A stretch of 64,000 bases of DNA, taken from positions 124,001 through 188,000 of the forward strand of contig CAMWFH010000002.1 of NCBI GenBank assembly GCA_947173485.1. The letters run 5' to 3'. The stretch is from an uncultured Clostridia bacterium (GTDB lineage: Bacteria; Bacillota; Clostridia; Oscillospirales; Oscillospiraceae). The notes beneath the pieces are model-generated. The model ran no database searches and had not been told where the DNA came from. It was given only the letters and a program-made list of their open reading frames with translations. Positions 40,424 to 49,092 of the stretch are shown here, one piece after another. The translations under genes and the position numbers were made by a program. How positions within the stretch are numbered: position 1 is the first letter of the stretch; every line of letters begins with the position of its first letter.

Positions 40424-40513
40424 GCCGGGAATGTAGAACGCGGACAAAGAGACGGTCCATTCCGCGGACCAGCAAGCTGCTGCCTCTGCCCCATGCCTTA
40501 TGGGCCAATTCTC

Positions 40514-40542
40514 TTGTTTTCACCCCGCTTTTGTGTTATGAT
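40514..40542 (+). promoter_or_regulatory. Sigma-A promoter of recG
   Basis: TTGTTT (40514-40519) and TATGAT (40537-40542), spacer 17 bp, ~39 nt before the GTG start. Confidence 0.7.
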
Positions 40543-40580
40543 AGGGCAAAACAGCAGGAAAAGAGAGGAGGGGATAGCGG

Positions 40581-42620
40581 GTGCTCTCACTGGATACCGG
40601 CGTCTGTGCGCTGCCTGGGATCGGGGAGCGGCGAGGCGCTTTGCTGGGAAAGTTGGGGGTCAATACGCTGCTGGACATGCTCTTATACTTCCCCCGGGCC
40701 TATGAGGACCGGCGGAGCTTTCGCCAGATCGGCGAGCTCGTCCCGGGAGAGAACGCCTGCGTCCGGGGGATGGTGGCGGCGCCGCCTACCTACCGGATGG
40801 TCCGGCGGGGGGTCGAGCTGGTCAAGCTGCGGGCGGTGGACAGCACCGGGCAGCTGGATATCACCTTCTTCAACCAGCGCTATATGAAAACGGCCCTCCA
40901 GCAGGGCAGGACCTACATCTTCTACGGCAAAGCGGAGGGTGCCGGGACGTACCGTTCCATGGTCAACCCGCTGGTGGAGCCGGAGATGGGCGGGGCCCTC
41001 ACCGGGCGTATCGTGCCCATCTACCATCTGACCGCCGGCATCACCCAGGCGGTGCTGTCCAAGGCGATGTACGCCGCCCTAGAGGTCAGCGGCCAGGTCC
41101 CCGACTGCCTGCCGGAGGAGCTGCGCCGGCGGCTGGGCCTCTGGGACGCCGGGCCGGCCCTCCGGCAGATCCATTTTCCCGACAGCGAGGAGGGCCTGGC
41201 GGCGGCCCGGCGGCGGCTGGTGTTCGAGGAGCTGTTCCTGCTGTCCATCGCCCTCCGGGGGCTGCGGGAGCAGCGGGAGAGCCATCACATCCAGCCTATG
41301 CCCCCAGTGGACCTGTCTCCCTTCCTGGAGGCGCTGCCTTTCGACCTGACCGGGGCCCAGAGGCGGGCCATCCGGGATATCCTGGCGGACCTGGCCGGAG
41401 ACCGGCCTATGAACCGCCTCTGCCAGGGGGACGTGGGGTCCGGCAAAACGATGGTTGCCGCCGCCGCCATCTATGCCGCCGCCCGGAACGGCCGCCAATC
41501 CGCCCTGATGGCCCCCACGGAGATGCTGGCCAGCCAGCACCACCGGACCCTGGCGCCCCTGCTGGAGGGGCTGGGCCTGCGGTGCGCCCTCCTCACCGGC
41601 TCCACGCCCGCCGCCGCCCGGCGGAAGGTACTGTCGCAGCTGGCCGGGGGAGAGCTGGACCTGGTCACCGGGACCCACGCCCTGATCAGCGGCGATGTGG
41701 CCTATCGGGACTTGGGCCTGGTGGTCACCGACGAGCAGCACCGCTTCGGCGTGGCCCAGCGGGCAGCCCTGGCGGAGAAGGGACAGCAGGCCCATGTGCT
41801 GGTCATGTCCGCCACGCCCATCCCCCGGACCCTGGCGCTGCTGCTCTATGGGGACCTGGACGTGTCCGTCATCGACGAGCTGCCGCCGGGACGGCGGAAG
41901 GTGGACACCTTCGCCGTGGACAGCCGCTACCACCAGCGGATCTATGCCTTCCTCCGTAAGCATATCACTGCGGGGCGGCAGGCGTATATCATCTGCCCCA
42001 TGGTGGAGACCGCCGAGGGGGTGCCGGACGACCGCAAGGCGGTGACGGAGTATGCCGCCTATCTCCAGGACCAGGTCTTCCCGGACCTCCGGGTGGCCGC
42101 TGTCCATGGGAAGATGCGGGACAAGGAGAAGGTGATGGCCGCCTTTGCCGCCGGGGAGGGGGATATCCTGGTGTCCACCACTGTGGTGGAGGTGGGGGTG
42201 GACGTGCCCAACGCCGCGGTGATCGTGATCGAGAACGCCGAGCGCTTCGGCCTCAGTCAGCTCCACCAGCTCCGGGGCCGGGTGGGCCGGGGGAGCTGGC
42301 AGTCCTACTGCATCTTGGTCTCCGATGACCGGGACCCGGAGACCAGGGCCCGGCTGAAGGTCATGACCCAGACCAATGACGGCTTCAAGATCGCCGAGGA
42401 GGACCTGCGCCTCCGGGGCCCCGGAGATCTGCTGGGTCAGCGCCAGCACGGCCTGCCGGCGCTGAAGATCGCCGACCTCAGCTGCGATGTCCAGTTGCTC
42501 ACCACGGCCCAGCAGGAGGCGGAGGCCCTCCTCCGCGCAGACCCGGCCCTGGAGCGCTATCCGCTGATCGCCCAGCGGGTCCAGGCCCTTCTGGACAGGC
42601 AGGCCGGCGCAATGAATTGA
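40581..42620 (+). CDS. recG: ATP-dependent DNA helicase RecG
   Basis: Remodels stalled replication forks and branched DNA. N-terminal wedge (OB) domain, then SF2 helicase motifs: I GDVGSGKT (~residues 282-289), Ia APTEMLASQH, II (DEQH) VVTDEQHRFG, III MSATPIPRTLAL, IV-VI with STTVVEVGVDVP and QLRGRVGRG. The C-terminal RecG hook is present. GTG start with GAGGAGGGG upstream. 679 residues, normal length. Confidence 0.97.
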   Translation: MLSLDTGVCALPGIGERRGALLGKLGVNTLLDMLLYFPRAYEDRRSFRQIGELVPGENACVRGMVAAPPTYRMVRRGVELVKLRAVDSTGQLDITFFNQRYMKTALQQGRTYIFYGKAEGAGTYRSMVNPLVEPEMGGALTGRIVPIYHLTAGITQAVLSKAMYAALEVSGQVPDCLPEELRRRLGLWDAGPALRQIHFPDSEEGLAAARRRLVFEELFLLSIALRGLREQRESHHIQPMPPVDLSPFLEALPFDLTGAQRRAIRDILADLAGDRPMNRLCQGDVGSGKTMVAAAAIYAAARNGRQSALMAPTEMLASQHHRTLAPLLEGLGLRCALLTGSTPAAARRKVLSQLAGGELDLVTGTHALISGDVAYRDLGLVVTDEQHRFGVAQRAALAEKGQQAHVLVMSATPIPRTLALLLYGDLDVSVIDELPPGRRKVDTFAVDSRYHQRIYAFLRKHITAGRQAYIICPMVETAEGVPDDRKAVTEYAAYLQDQVFPDLRVAAVHGKMRDKEKVMAAFAAGEGDILVSTTVVEVGVDVPNAAVIVIENAERFGLSQLHQLRGRVGRGSWQSYCILVSDDRDPETRARLKVMTQTNDGFKIAEEDLRLRGPGDLLGQRQHGLPALKIADLSCDVQLLTTAQQEAEALLRADPALERYPLIAQRVQALLDRQAGAMN

Positions 42621-42678
42621 GGTGGGGTGGGCAGATGTTGGGACGGCTGCGGTATAGGAGATCTTTCACAATAGAAGG

Positions 42679-42705
42679 CCGCCTGTCCACACCAAGGACA
42701 GGCGG
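42679..42705. terminator. Hairpin between recG and the convergent DUF6881-like gene
   Basis: A 10-bp stem (42679-42688 with 42696-42705). T-rich sequence on either side is poor, so termination strength is doubtful. Confidence 0.45.
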
Positions 42706-42714
42706 TCAAGGCGT

Positions 42715-43029
42715 TCAGACAGCGGCCAAGCGCCCGTTATATATTTTGGTGTTCCATATTTCATCAAAATCTTCTTTGGAAACGATCGCTGCATGGAAGC
42801 CTTCTCCCCAGACCTTTGCGTTAAATTCATCAACGGTCGGGATCGGACATGCTTCTATGACATCGCGATAGAGGTCATCCTCGATCTTGACTGTCCTATC
42901 TGCAAAGACCTCTATCCCTCTAAGCGCAAAGCGGTCATCCTTCAGATCTACTTCATAAAAATACACCACAGGCATATCATCGGATTCATATTCCATAAAT
43001 AGCTGTATATATTCGATACCACTTTCCAT
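42715..43029 (-). CDS. DUF6881-like small protein (possible immunity-type protein)
   Basis: 104 residues from the ATG at 43029 (GAGGGG upstream). The order EYIQLFMEYESDDMPVVYFY, DDRFALRGIEVFAD, IPTVDEFNA and IVSKEDFDEIWN resembles the DUF6881 family, whose members are often encoded near polymorphic toxins and are thought to be immunity proteins (family recall, not checked). No toxin gene is adjacent. Codon use is AT-richer than recG, consistent with transfer. Confidence 0.6.
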   Translation of the reverse strand: MESGIEYIQLFMEYESDDMPVVYFYEVDLKDDRFALRGIEVFADRTVKIEDDLYRDVIEACPIPTVDEFNAKVWGEGFHAAIVSKEDFDEIWNTKIYNGRLAAV

Positions 43030-43080
43030 TGACAAGCACCCCTCTATCAGATTCTGATCTGTTGCGTTGTGTTTATGGCG

Positions 43081-43109
43081 AGTATAGCACAGCGATGGAA
43101 GAAAATCAA
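43081..43109 (-). promoter_or_regulatory. Sigma-A promoter of the DUF6881-like gene
   Basis: On the minus strand TTGATT (43109-43104) and TATACT (43086-43081), 17 bp apart, ~50 nt before the coding start. Confidence 0.7.
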
Positions 43110-43241
43110 GCGGCTGAAGGAACGCTTTTCGGTCTCTTTTGTGGTCTGCTGTACTGCCCTCGTCCGGCACATATAGAGCCTGCTTTTGAAAAAAGTAGTG
43201 GACGCGGCCTGTATGGCTGTGGTAGAATAAAGTGAAGGAAG

Positions 43242-44201
43242 GTGAGGCCGGTGGAGATCCTGGATATAGAAACGACGATCGCCCAAGGGCTGCGGGTCAC
43301 AGACGACAGCGCGGGCTACGATGCCGCTTGCAAGCGGGTCCTGTCGGAGAAGGCTATCCTAGCGCGTATCATGAAAGCTTGCCTAGAGGAATATAAAGAC
43401 TGCGATGTGAACGACATTGCAGAGAAGTACATAGAGGGCCAGCCACAAGTATCTACCATACCCGTACTGCCGGACGAGGACAGCCCCATCATCCAGGGCA
43501 TGGATACCGAGGATAAGTCTGTACATGAGGGGACAGTCACTTATGATATCCGCTTCCGGGCTATCGTCCCCGGTACTAGAGAGCGGGTCACTATCATCAT
43601 CAATGTGGAGGCCCAGAACGACTTCTATCCCGGTTATCCCTTGCTCAAGCGGGCGGTATACTACTGCTGCCGGATGGTCTCTTCTCAATATGGCCGGGAG
43701 TTCACCGCTTCCCATTACGAGAAGATCAAGAAGGTCTACTCCATCTGGATCTGCATGGCGCCGCCCAAGTACCGGGAGAACACCATCACCCGGTATCGCC
43801 TGGTGGAGGAGCATCTGGTGGGCGAGGCCGTGGAGCCGGTCGAGAACTACGACCTGCTGTCTGTTATCGTGCTGTGCCTAGGCGATGCGGATGAGGAAAA
43901 CTATGGCAGCGTCCTGCGGATGCTGGACGTACTGCTCTCCCACGAGACCAGCGAGGCGGAGAAGCGGAAGATCTTACAGGACGAGTACGACATCCAAATG
44001 ACACGGACAATGGAAGAGGAGGTGTCTGTCATGTGTAACTTGAGCAAAGGCGTTGAGGAAAGAGGCATTGCAAAGGGTATCGCATCCTCTATCAAAAACC
44101 TTGTAAAGAATATGGGCATATCTATCGAGCAAGCGATGTCTGTGCTGGAGATCCCAGAGGCTGAGCGGCAGAAGTATATGGATCTGCTGGAGCGGCAGTA
44201 G
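43242..44201 (+). CDS. Rpn-type PD-(D/E)XK nuclease family protein
   Basis: 319 residues. The core (about 95-200) has YDIRF, then IIINVEAQND with the catalytic Glu-x-Gln of the PD-(D/E)XK fold, and PLLKRAVYYCCRM and VYSIWICM, the plan of the Rpn (recombination-promoting nuclease/transposase_31-like) family abundant in gut Clostridia. The C-terminus has a Gly-rich KGVEERGIAKGIA stretch typical of these proteins. GTG start; a second GTG at 43251 is better spaced from GGAAGGTG and may be the true start. Not linked to terminal repeats, so no mobile element is claimed. Confidence 0.8.
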   Translation: MRPVEILDIETTIAQGLRVTDDSAGYDAACKRVLSEKAILARIMKACLEEYKDCDVNDIAEKYIEGQPQVSTIPVLPDEDSPIIQGMDTEDKSVHEGTVTYDIRFRAIVPGTRERVTIIINVEAQNDFYPGYPLLKRAVYYCCRMVSSQYGREFTASHYEKIKKVYSIWICMAPPKYRENTITRYRLVEEHLVGEAVEPVENYDLLSVIVLCLGDADEENYGSVLRMLDVLLSHETSEAEKRKILQDEYDIQMTRTMEEEVSVMCNLSKGVEERGIAKGIASSIKNLVKNMGISIEQAMSVLEIPEAERQKYMDLLERQ

Positions 44202-44205
44202 ATAC

Positions 44206-44240
44206 GAAACGCCGGGGACGGATATCGTCCCTGGCGTTTC
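44206..44240 (+). terminator. Terminator after the Rpn-type gene
   Basis: 15-bp stem with one G-U pair (44206-44220 with 44226-44240), 5-nt loop, followed by TTGTAT. Lies 5 nt past the stop and before the convergent MATE gene. Confidence 0.7.
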
Positions 44241-44260
44241 TTGTATCCATATCCAGCGCC

Positions 44261-45622
44261 TCACGCCGGAGCGGCGGCCCGGCGGCGGGAGCGGCCGTAC
44301 TGCACATGGCGGGCGCACCACAGGTAGGCCGGCACCAGGAACAGGTCCGCGAAGATCCATGCGGTGGGGGAGGCGAAGCAGGCGGCGGAGTAGCCCACGG
44401 AGGCCACCAGATGAGCCACCAGGCCCCGGCCGAACATCTCCATCACCCCGGCGCAGGTGGCCAGAGGGGTGAAGCCCATGCCCTGGATCATGAACCGGTA
44501 GATGTTCACGATGGCCAGGGGGAAGTAGAACACCGCCTGGGCCAGCAGGAACCGCCGGGCCAAGGGGGCCAGGACGGCGCTCTCCGCGTCCAGGAACAGC
44601 ATGACCATCGGCCCGCCCAGGAGGGCCACTGCCCCCAGGGCGAGCAGGGCGTAGACCAGCCCTAGGAAGGTACAGGCCAGGGTCCCCTGGTGGAGCCGCT
44701 CCCACTTCCGGGCCCCCACGTTCTGTCCGCCGTAGGTGACCATGGCGGAGCCCATGGCGTCAAAGGGGCAGGCCAGGAAGACAGACGCCTTGGTGGCGGC
44801 GGTGGTGGCGGTCACATAGGCCGTCCCCAGGGCATTGACGGCGCTCTGGAGCATGATGGAGCCGATGGCGGTGATGGAGTATTGCAGCCCCATAGGCAGC
44901 CCCAGGGTGAGCAGGGTGCGGATCCGCTCCCAGGACCAGATCCAGTCCTCCGGCTCCGTTTTCAAGATGTCGAACCCCCGGCAGACCCGGACCAGGCACC
45001 CCACACCGGCCATCAGCTGGCTGAGAATCGTGGCGAAGGCCGCCCCAAAGACCCCCCAGCGGAAGCAGAGGATGAACACCAGGTCCAGCACGATGTTGGT
45101 GACGGACGCCGCCACCAGCCACAGCACCGGGGTCCGGCTGTCCCCCAGGGAGCGGAGGATGCCGGCGGCCATGTTGTAGAGGATGTACCCGGAGATACCG
45201 GCGAAGATGGTGGCGATGTACCGCCAGGCGTCGTCATAGATATCGGCGGGGGTGTGCATGGCGGTGAGGATGGCCCGGCCAAAGACCAGGGTCGCCGCTG
45301 TCACCACCAAGGCGCAGAGGATGCAGCACCTGGCGGCCCCCACCACATACCGGCGCATCTCCCGGTAGTCCCCCGCGCCGAACTGCTGGGCCACCGGGAT
45401 GGCAAAGCCGCTGCACAGCCCGATGCACCCGCCTACCACCAGGAAGTTGATGGAGCCGGTGCTTCCTACGGCGGCCAGGGCGCCGCCGCCTAGGAATTTC
45501 CCCACGATGGCGGTGTCCACCGCGTTATAGAGCTGCTGGAACAGCATCCCGAACAGGATGGGGATGCCGAATTGCAGCAGCAGCTTCATAGGACGCCCTT
45601 GGGTCAGGTCCTTCGTCATCAT
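44261..45622 (-). CDS. MATE family efflux transporter
   Basis: 453 residues, about 12 membrane helices. N-terminal MKLLLQFGIPILFGMLFQQLYNAVDTAIVG is the typical DinF/NorM-like MATE start; the second half repeats the plan. GAGGTG precedes twin ATG codons at 45622 and 45619. It differs from the MATE at 22716-24125 and is a single-gene unit. Substrate unknown. Confidence 0.9.
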   Translation of the reverse strand: MMTKDLTQGRPMKLLLQFGIPILFGMLFQQLYNAVDTAIVGKFLGGGALAAVGSTGSINFLVVGGCIGLCSGFAIPVAQQFGAGDYREMRRYVVGAARCCILCALVVTAATLVFGRAILTAMHTPADIYDDAWRYIATIFAGISGYILYNMAAGILRSLGDSRTPVLWLVAASVTNIVLDLVFILCFRWGVFGAAFATILSQLMAGVGCLVRVCRGFDILKTEPEDWIWSWERIRTLLTLGLPMGLQYSITAIGSIMLQSAVNALGTAYVTATTAATKASVFLACPFDAMGSAMVTYGGQNVGARKWERLHQGTLACTFLGLVYALLALGAVALLGGPMVMLFLDAESAVLAPLARRFLLAQAVFYFPLAIVNIYRFMIQGMGFTPLATCAGVMEMFGRGLVAHLVASVGYSAACFASPTAWIFADLFLVPAYLWCARHVQYGRSRRRAAAPA

Positions 45623-45667
45623 CGATCACCTCGGTCATAGTTTGTGCGATCTGTTCAGATCCAGCTC

Positions 45668-45695
45668 ATTATAGCCGCCAGGGCCCAAAATGCAA
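45668..45695 (-). promoter_or_regulatory. Sigma-A promoter of the MATE gene
   Basis: On the minus strand TTGCAT (45695-45690) and TATAAT (45673-45668), spacer 16 bp, ~46 nt before the start codon. Confidence 0.65.
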
Positions 45696-45835
45696 GAGGC
45701 GAAATTGGTGATCATCTACCACATTGCCACCGCTTTTTTGTGCAAAAGAACGGGGATAGGCTGGTTTTGTCCACGTCTTGCAAACAAATGTGGCATATTT
45801 GTAGCACTGTCTCCGGCGGCGCAGGCGGCGGGGGG

Positions 45836-45864
45836 TTGACGCAGGGTCCAAATTTTTCTATAAT
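45836..45864 (+). promoter_or_regulatory. Sigma-A promoter of the M20 peptidase/YfcC operon
   Basis: TTGACG (45836-45841) and TATAAT (45859-45864), spacer 17 bp. Start point near 45871, giving a ~180-nt leader. Confidence 0.82.
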
Positions 45865-45870
45865 AATAAA

Positions 45871-46054
45871 AAGTAACGGGTTTTGCCATGTCAGGCAGAT
45901 TTCCGTGGCTTTCGCACGATAAATCGTGGCAAGAGGGGAGTGACCGGAGAAAAGGCCAGTATCAAGTCCCGCCAAAGGGGCCCCTTTGGCAGCGCCGCTG
46001 CGCGGCGCTGGATATATCCTGGTTAAAATTTGTGACAAAAAGGAGAGTGTATTC
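45871..46054 (+). promoter_or_regulatory. Structured 5' leader of the M20/YfcC operon, class unknown
   Basis: The 5' half has CGTG / CACG / CGTG segments around 45911-45937 that can form two mutually exclusive hairpins. The 3' half has a perfect 20-nt palindrome with GCCAAAGGGG arms (45971-45990), an AGCGCCGC-TGC-GCGGCGCT hairpin (45991-46009) and GGATATATCC (46010-46019). No T-tract follows, so any control would be by pausing, stability or translation. I do not recognise a riboswitch class. Confidence 0.45.
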
Positions 46055-47233
46055 GTGGAACAGAACAAATTGCTGCAGATCGCGCGGGACGGCGCCGCGA
46101 AGTACAACGCGGAGCAGTTCGAGGTCCTCAAGCGCATGGTCAACACCGACAGCGGCTCCCGGGACGCCGAGGGCGTCAACAAGGTGGCGGCCATCGTGGA
46201 GGAGGTCCTGTCCACGCTCCCCGGCATCCAGATCGAGAAGTTCGTCACTGAGGAATACGGTACCAACCTGGTGGCCCGCATCACGCCCCCTGATCCCACC
46301 GGCAAGATCGTCATCAACTCCCACCTGGACACCGTGTACCAGAAGGGCGACTGCGAGAAGTTCCCCTTCCGCATCGAGGGCGACACCATGTACGGCCTGG
46401 GCATCGTGGACTGCAAGGGCGGCTTCGTGGTCTCCGCCTACGCAGTGAAGATCATGCAGGAGGCCGGCCTGCTGCCCAACAAGGAGATCGTGATGATCTA
46501 CTCCTGCGACGAGGAGATCTGCTCCCCCAGCAGCCGCCCCGTCTTTGAGAAGGTGGCCTCCGACGCGGAGATGGCTTTCATCTTCGAGTCCAGCCGGGAG
46601 GACAACGGCGCCCTCACCAGCCGGAAGGGCTCCTACGGCATCGAGCTCCAGGTCACCGGCAGGAAGTCCCACGCCGGCGTGAACTACTTGGCCGGCGCCA
46701 GCGCCACCATGGAGCTGGCCCACAAGATGATGGCCCTCCGGGACCGCAACATCCCCGAGCGCAACATCTTCTTCAACGTGGCCGACCTCCAGAGCACCAA
46801 GCCCAACAACATCGTCCCCGACTTCGCCAGCGCCAAGATCGGCGTCCGGGTCTCCAACCAGGAGGAGATAGACATCGTAAAGAACATCCTGGCCGAGGTG
46901 GAGGCCGATACCCTGATCGAGGGCACCACCTCCAAGTTCACCATCTACAACTTCAGCTACCCCATGGACCGGACCCCCGGCAACGTGAAGCTCTACGAGC
47001 TGGTGAAGAAGGCCGCCGCCATCACCGGCCAGGAGAAGTTCCCCGAGCAGGCCTCCGGCGGCAGCGGCGATGCCGGCTGGTTCAGCTTCAAGGGCATCCC
47101 CTGCGTGGACGCCCTGGGCCCCTATATGCACCTCATCCACAACACCGGTGAGAACGGCAAGGTCTCCTCTGTGGCGGAGAAGACGGCCCTGTTCTGTGTG
47201 GTGCTGGGCATCATCGACTCCGAGTGGGAATAA
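46055..47233 (+). CDS. M20-family metallopeptidase
   Basis: Dizinc exopeptidase/deacylase, cytoplasmic. Ligands: H-x-D in VINSHLDTVY, the bridging Asp in GLGIVDCKGG, the catalytic Glu pair in SCDEEICSP and the late His in HLIHNTGENG. The dimerisation domain lies at ~195-310 (GRKSHAGVNY). GTG start, AAGGAG 9 nt upstream; the longer frame runs into the leader hairpins. 392 residues. Substrate may be a dipeptide or N-acyl amino acid. It precedes a YfcC-type carrier by 27 nt, suggesting import plus hydrolysis. Confidence 0.88.
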   Translation: MEQNKLLQIARDGAAKYNAEQFEVLKRMVNTDSGSRDAEGVNKVAAIVEEVLSTLPGIQIEKFVTEEYGTNLVARITPPDPTGKIVINSHLDTVYQKGDCEKFPFRIEGDTMYGLGIVDCKGGFVVSAYAVKIMQEAGLLPNKEIVMIYSCDEEICSPSSRPVFEKVASDAEMAFIFESSREDNGALTSRKGSYGIELQVTGRKSHAGVNYLAGASATMELAHKMMALRDRNIPERNIFFNVADLQSTKPNNIVPDFASAKIGVRVSNQEEIDIVKNILAEVEADTLIEGTTSKFTIYNFSYPMDRTPGNVKLYELVKKAAAITGQEKFPEQASGGSGDAGWFSFKGIPCVDALGPYMHLIHNTGENGKVSSVAEKTALFCVVLGIIDSEWE

Positions 47234-47260
47234 GAGAAAAAGAGTGAGGGAGAAAGATCT

Positions 47261-48655
47261 ATGAAAGAGAAACAAGGCAAAAAAGAGCATGTAAAAAAGA
47301 TAACGATGCCCCATATCCTGGTGCTGTTCCCGATCATCATCGTTGCCTTTTCCCTGCTGACGTACGTTCTTCCGGGCGGTTCCTATCAGCTGGATGAGGC
47401 CGGCAGGGTGATCGCCGGCACCTTCACGCCGGCCAACGCCGTCCCCTTCAGCCCCTGGAAGGCGCTGCTGAACGTGCGCTCCGGCGTGATCGCCCAGGCG
47501 AACATGATCTCTCAGATGCTCATCATCGGCGGCGCTATCAGCGTCGTGCTGGCAACGGAGTGCTTTGAGAACATCATGAACTACGCGGTGTACAAGCTGC
47601 AGGATAAGAGCGTCAAGATCATGGTCCCCAGCATCGTTGTGATGATGAGCCTCCTGGGCGCCTTTGCCGGCACCGACTCCATGATCATCTTCGTCACCGT
47701 TGGTATCCTGATCTGCCGCAAGCTGAAGCTCGACCGCATCTGCGCCATGGCCATGTTCTACCTGGGCTACCTGATCGGCCAGGGCGCGTCCATCACCTCC
47801 ACGGTCCTCATCAATGTGCAGACCCTGGCAGAGGTGGAGCCCCTCTCTGATATGTTCGTCCGTGTCCCCATCTGGATCGTCTTTACCGCGGTCAACGCCG
47901 CCTACTGCACCCGGTACGCCTTGAAGGTCTATCACGACCCCAACCGCAGCCTGCTGGGCTGTGTGCTGACCGAGACGGAGGATATGGGCGAGATCAAGAA
48001 AGTGGATCTGCCCGTCACCTCCATCATCATCGCGGTGCTGCTGTTCGCGACTTATATCTTCTACGCCTTCGGCAGCAAGACCTGGGGCTGGGGCTTGGAC
48101 CACCTGTTCGCCCTGGTGATCCTCCTGGCCATCGCCTCCGCCATCATCGGCCGTATGCCCGCCAACAAGGCCGCCCAGACCTACTTCAAGGGTGCCCAGA
48201 GCATGGGCGGCATCTGCGTGGTCTTCGGTCTCGCCAAGGTCGTTGGCAACATCATCACGGAGAGCACCACTGTTTATTGGATGGCTGAGGTCGCCTCCAC
48301 CACCTTCGGCAAGCTGGGCACCATCGGCGCGGTCCTGGCGATCTATGTCTTTATCCTGCTCTTCAACCTGCTGATTCCCAGCTCCTCCTCCAAGGCGGCG
48401 GTCCTCATGCCGCTGCTCTGCCCCATCTGCGATGTGCTGGGCATCACCAGAGGCCTGCTCGTGACCATCTACATGATCGGCGACTCCCTGACCAACACCC
48501 TGACGCCGGTCTCCGGTCCTCTGTGCGGCTCTCTGGGCCTGGCGGACGTGGACTATACCGATTGGCTCAAGTATGCTGCGCCGCTGATGGGCATCCTGAT
48601 CGTGGTCGGCGCGGTCCTGCTGGCGATCATCTCCGGCACAGGCGCCCTTGCCTAA
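47261..48655 (+). CDS. YfcC family membrane carrier
   Basis: 464 residues, about 12 membrane helices, opening with MPHILVLFPIIIVAFSLLTYVLPGGSY, typical of the YfcC/DcuC-like ion transporter superfamily (basic amino acids, peptides or dicarboxylates). The conserved LIPSSSSKAAVLMPLL loop near residue 370 is a family hallmark. Coupled to an M20 peptidase. Substrate not determined by sequence. Confidence 0.88.
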   Translation: MKEKQGKKEHVKKITMPHILVLFPIIIVAFSLLTYVLPGGSYQLDEAGRVIAGTFTPANAVPFSPWKALLNVRSGVIAQANMISQMLIIGGAISVVLATECFENIMNYAVYKLQDKSVKIMVPSIVVMMSLLGAFAGTDSMIIFVTVGILICRKLKLDRICAMAMFYLGYLIGQGASITSTVLINVQTLAEVEPLSDMFVRVPIWIVFTAVNAAYCTRYALKVYHDPNRSLLGCVLTETEDMGEIKKVDLPVTSIIIAVLLFATYIFYAFGSKTWGWGLDHLFALVILLAIASAIIGRMPANKAAQTYFKGAQSMGGICVVFGLAKVVGNIITESTTVYWMAEVASTTFGKLGTIGAVLAIYVFILLFNLLIPSSSSKAAVLMPLLCPICDVLGITRGLLVTIYMIGDSLTNTLTPVSGPLCGSLGLADVDYTDWLKYAAPLMGILIVVGAVLLAIISGTGALA

Positions 48656-48698
48656 ACGGGCATCCTGACCAAGGCACCGCATCCATACCCATATCTGC

Positions 48699-48738
48699 AA
48701 GGCCCCTGGGGGAGTTCTCCCCGGGGGCCTTTCCTCTT
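48699..48738 (+). terminator. Terminator after the YfcC gene
   Basis: Long GC-rich stem (48699-48714 with 48717-48732, small internal loop) followed by TTTCCTCTTTC. Separates the transporter operon from the sporulation genes. Confidence 0.8.
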
Positions 48739-48742
48739 TCCG

Positions 48743-48772
48743 GTTATAGGCCGGGGCGGCGGGGCATACATT
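48743..48772 (+). promoter_or_regulatory. Sigma-E-like sporulation promoter for yqfC-yqfD
   Basis: CATACATT (48765-48772) matches the sigma-E -10 consensus CATACAMT at 7 of 8 positions. A TTATA-containing -35 candidate lies at 48743-48750 with a 14-15-bp gap. In Bacillus yqfCD are mother-cell genes, so the match fits expectation; no sigma-A promoter is visible. Confidence 0.5.
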
Positions 48773-48807
48773 GTGAGAGACCGATTAGGAGAGAGGAGGG
48801 GCATCCT

Positions 48808-49092
48808 ATGGACTGGAGCAAGCGGGAGCTGGCCCTGGTCCGCCGGGCGGCGGACGTGTTCGACCTGCCGGCGGACGTGATCGGCGGCCTGCCCCATATC
48901 GAGCTGCTGGGGGACTGCCAGCTGCTGCTCAGCGGACACCAGGGCATCTTGTCCATGAGCCGGGAGCGCATCGACATCAACGGCGGCAAGCTGATCGTCC
49001 GCCTGGGGGGCCGGGAGCTGGAGCTGACGGCCATGAACGACAGTGAACTGCGGGTGCAGGGGCAGATTGAGAAGGTGGAGCTGGTGAGATGA
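48808..49092 (+). CDS. yqfC: Sporulation protein YqfC
   Basis: 94 residues of the YabP/YqfC family, starting at the ATG after GAGAGGAGGGG. The plan LPHIELLGDCQLLLSGHQGI, then a beta-rich C-terminal half, matches the family. It acts in the mother cell during spore formation; the biochemical role is unknown. Overlaps yqfD by four bases, as commonly seen. Confidence 0.88.
   Translation: MDWSKRELALVRRAADVFDLPADVIGGLPHIELLGDCQLLLSGHQGILSMSRERIDINGGKLIVRLGGRELELTAMNDSELRVQGQIEKVELVR

Larger units (their letters stand above)
45623..46054. other. 432-bp divergent intergenic region
   Basis: Holds the minus-strand MATE promoter, the plus-strand M20/YfcC promoter, an ACAAAT-N7-ATTTGT dyad (45784-45802) about 34 bp upstream of the plus -35 box (possible operator), and the structured leader. 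I see no gene in it. Confidence 0.6.

Noticed and set aside
43029..43235. A 68-codon plus-strand frame upstream of the Rpn gene
   Set aside because: It overlaps the DUF6881-like promoter, has no ribosome-binding site and no recognisable features.
43242..44201. An insertion sequence based on the transposase-like annotation of Rpn proteins
   Set aside because: No terminal inverted repeats or target duplication could be found around it.
45871..46054. Glycine or TPP riboswitch before the peptidase gene
   Set aside because: Some purine-rich bits look similar, but the conserved cores of both classes are missing and no terminator follows.
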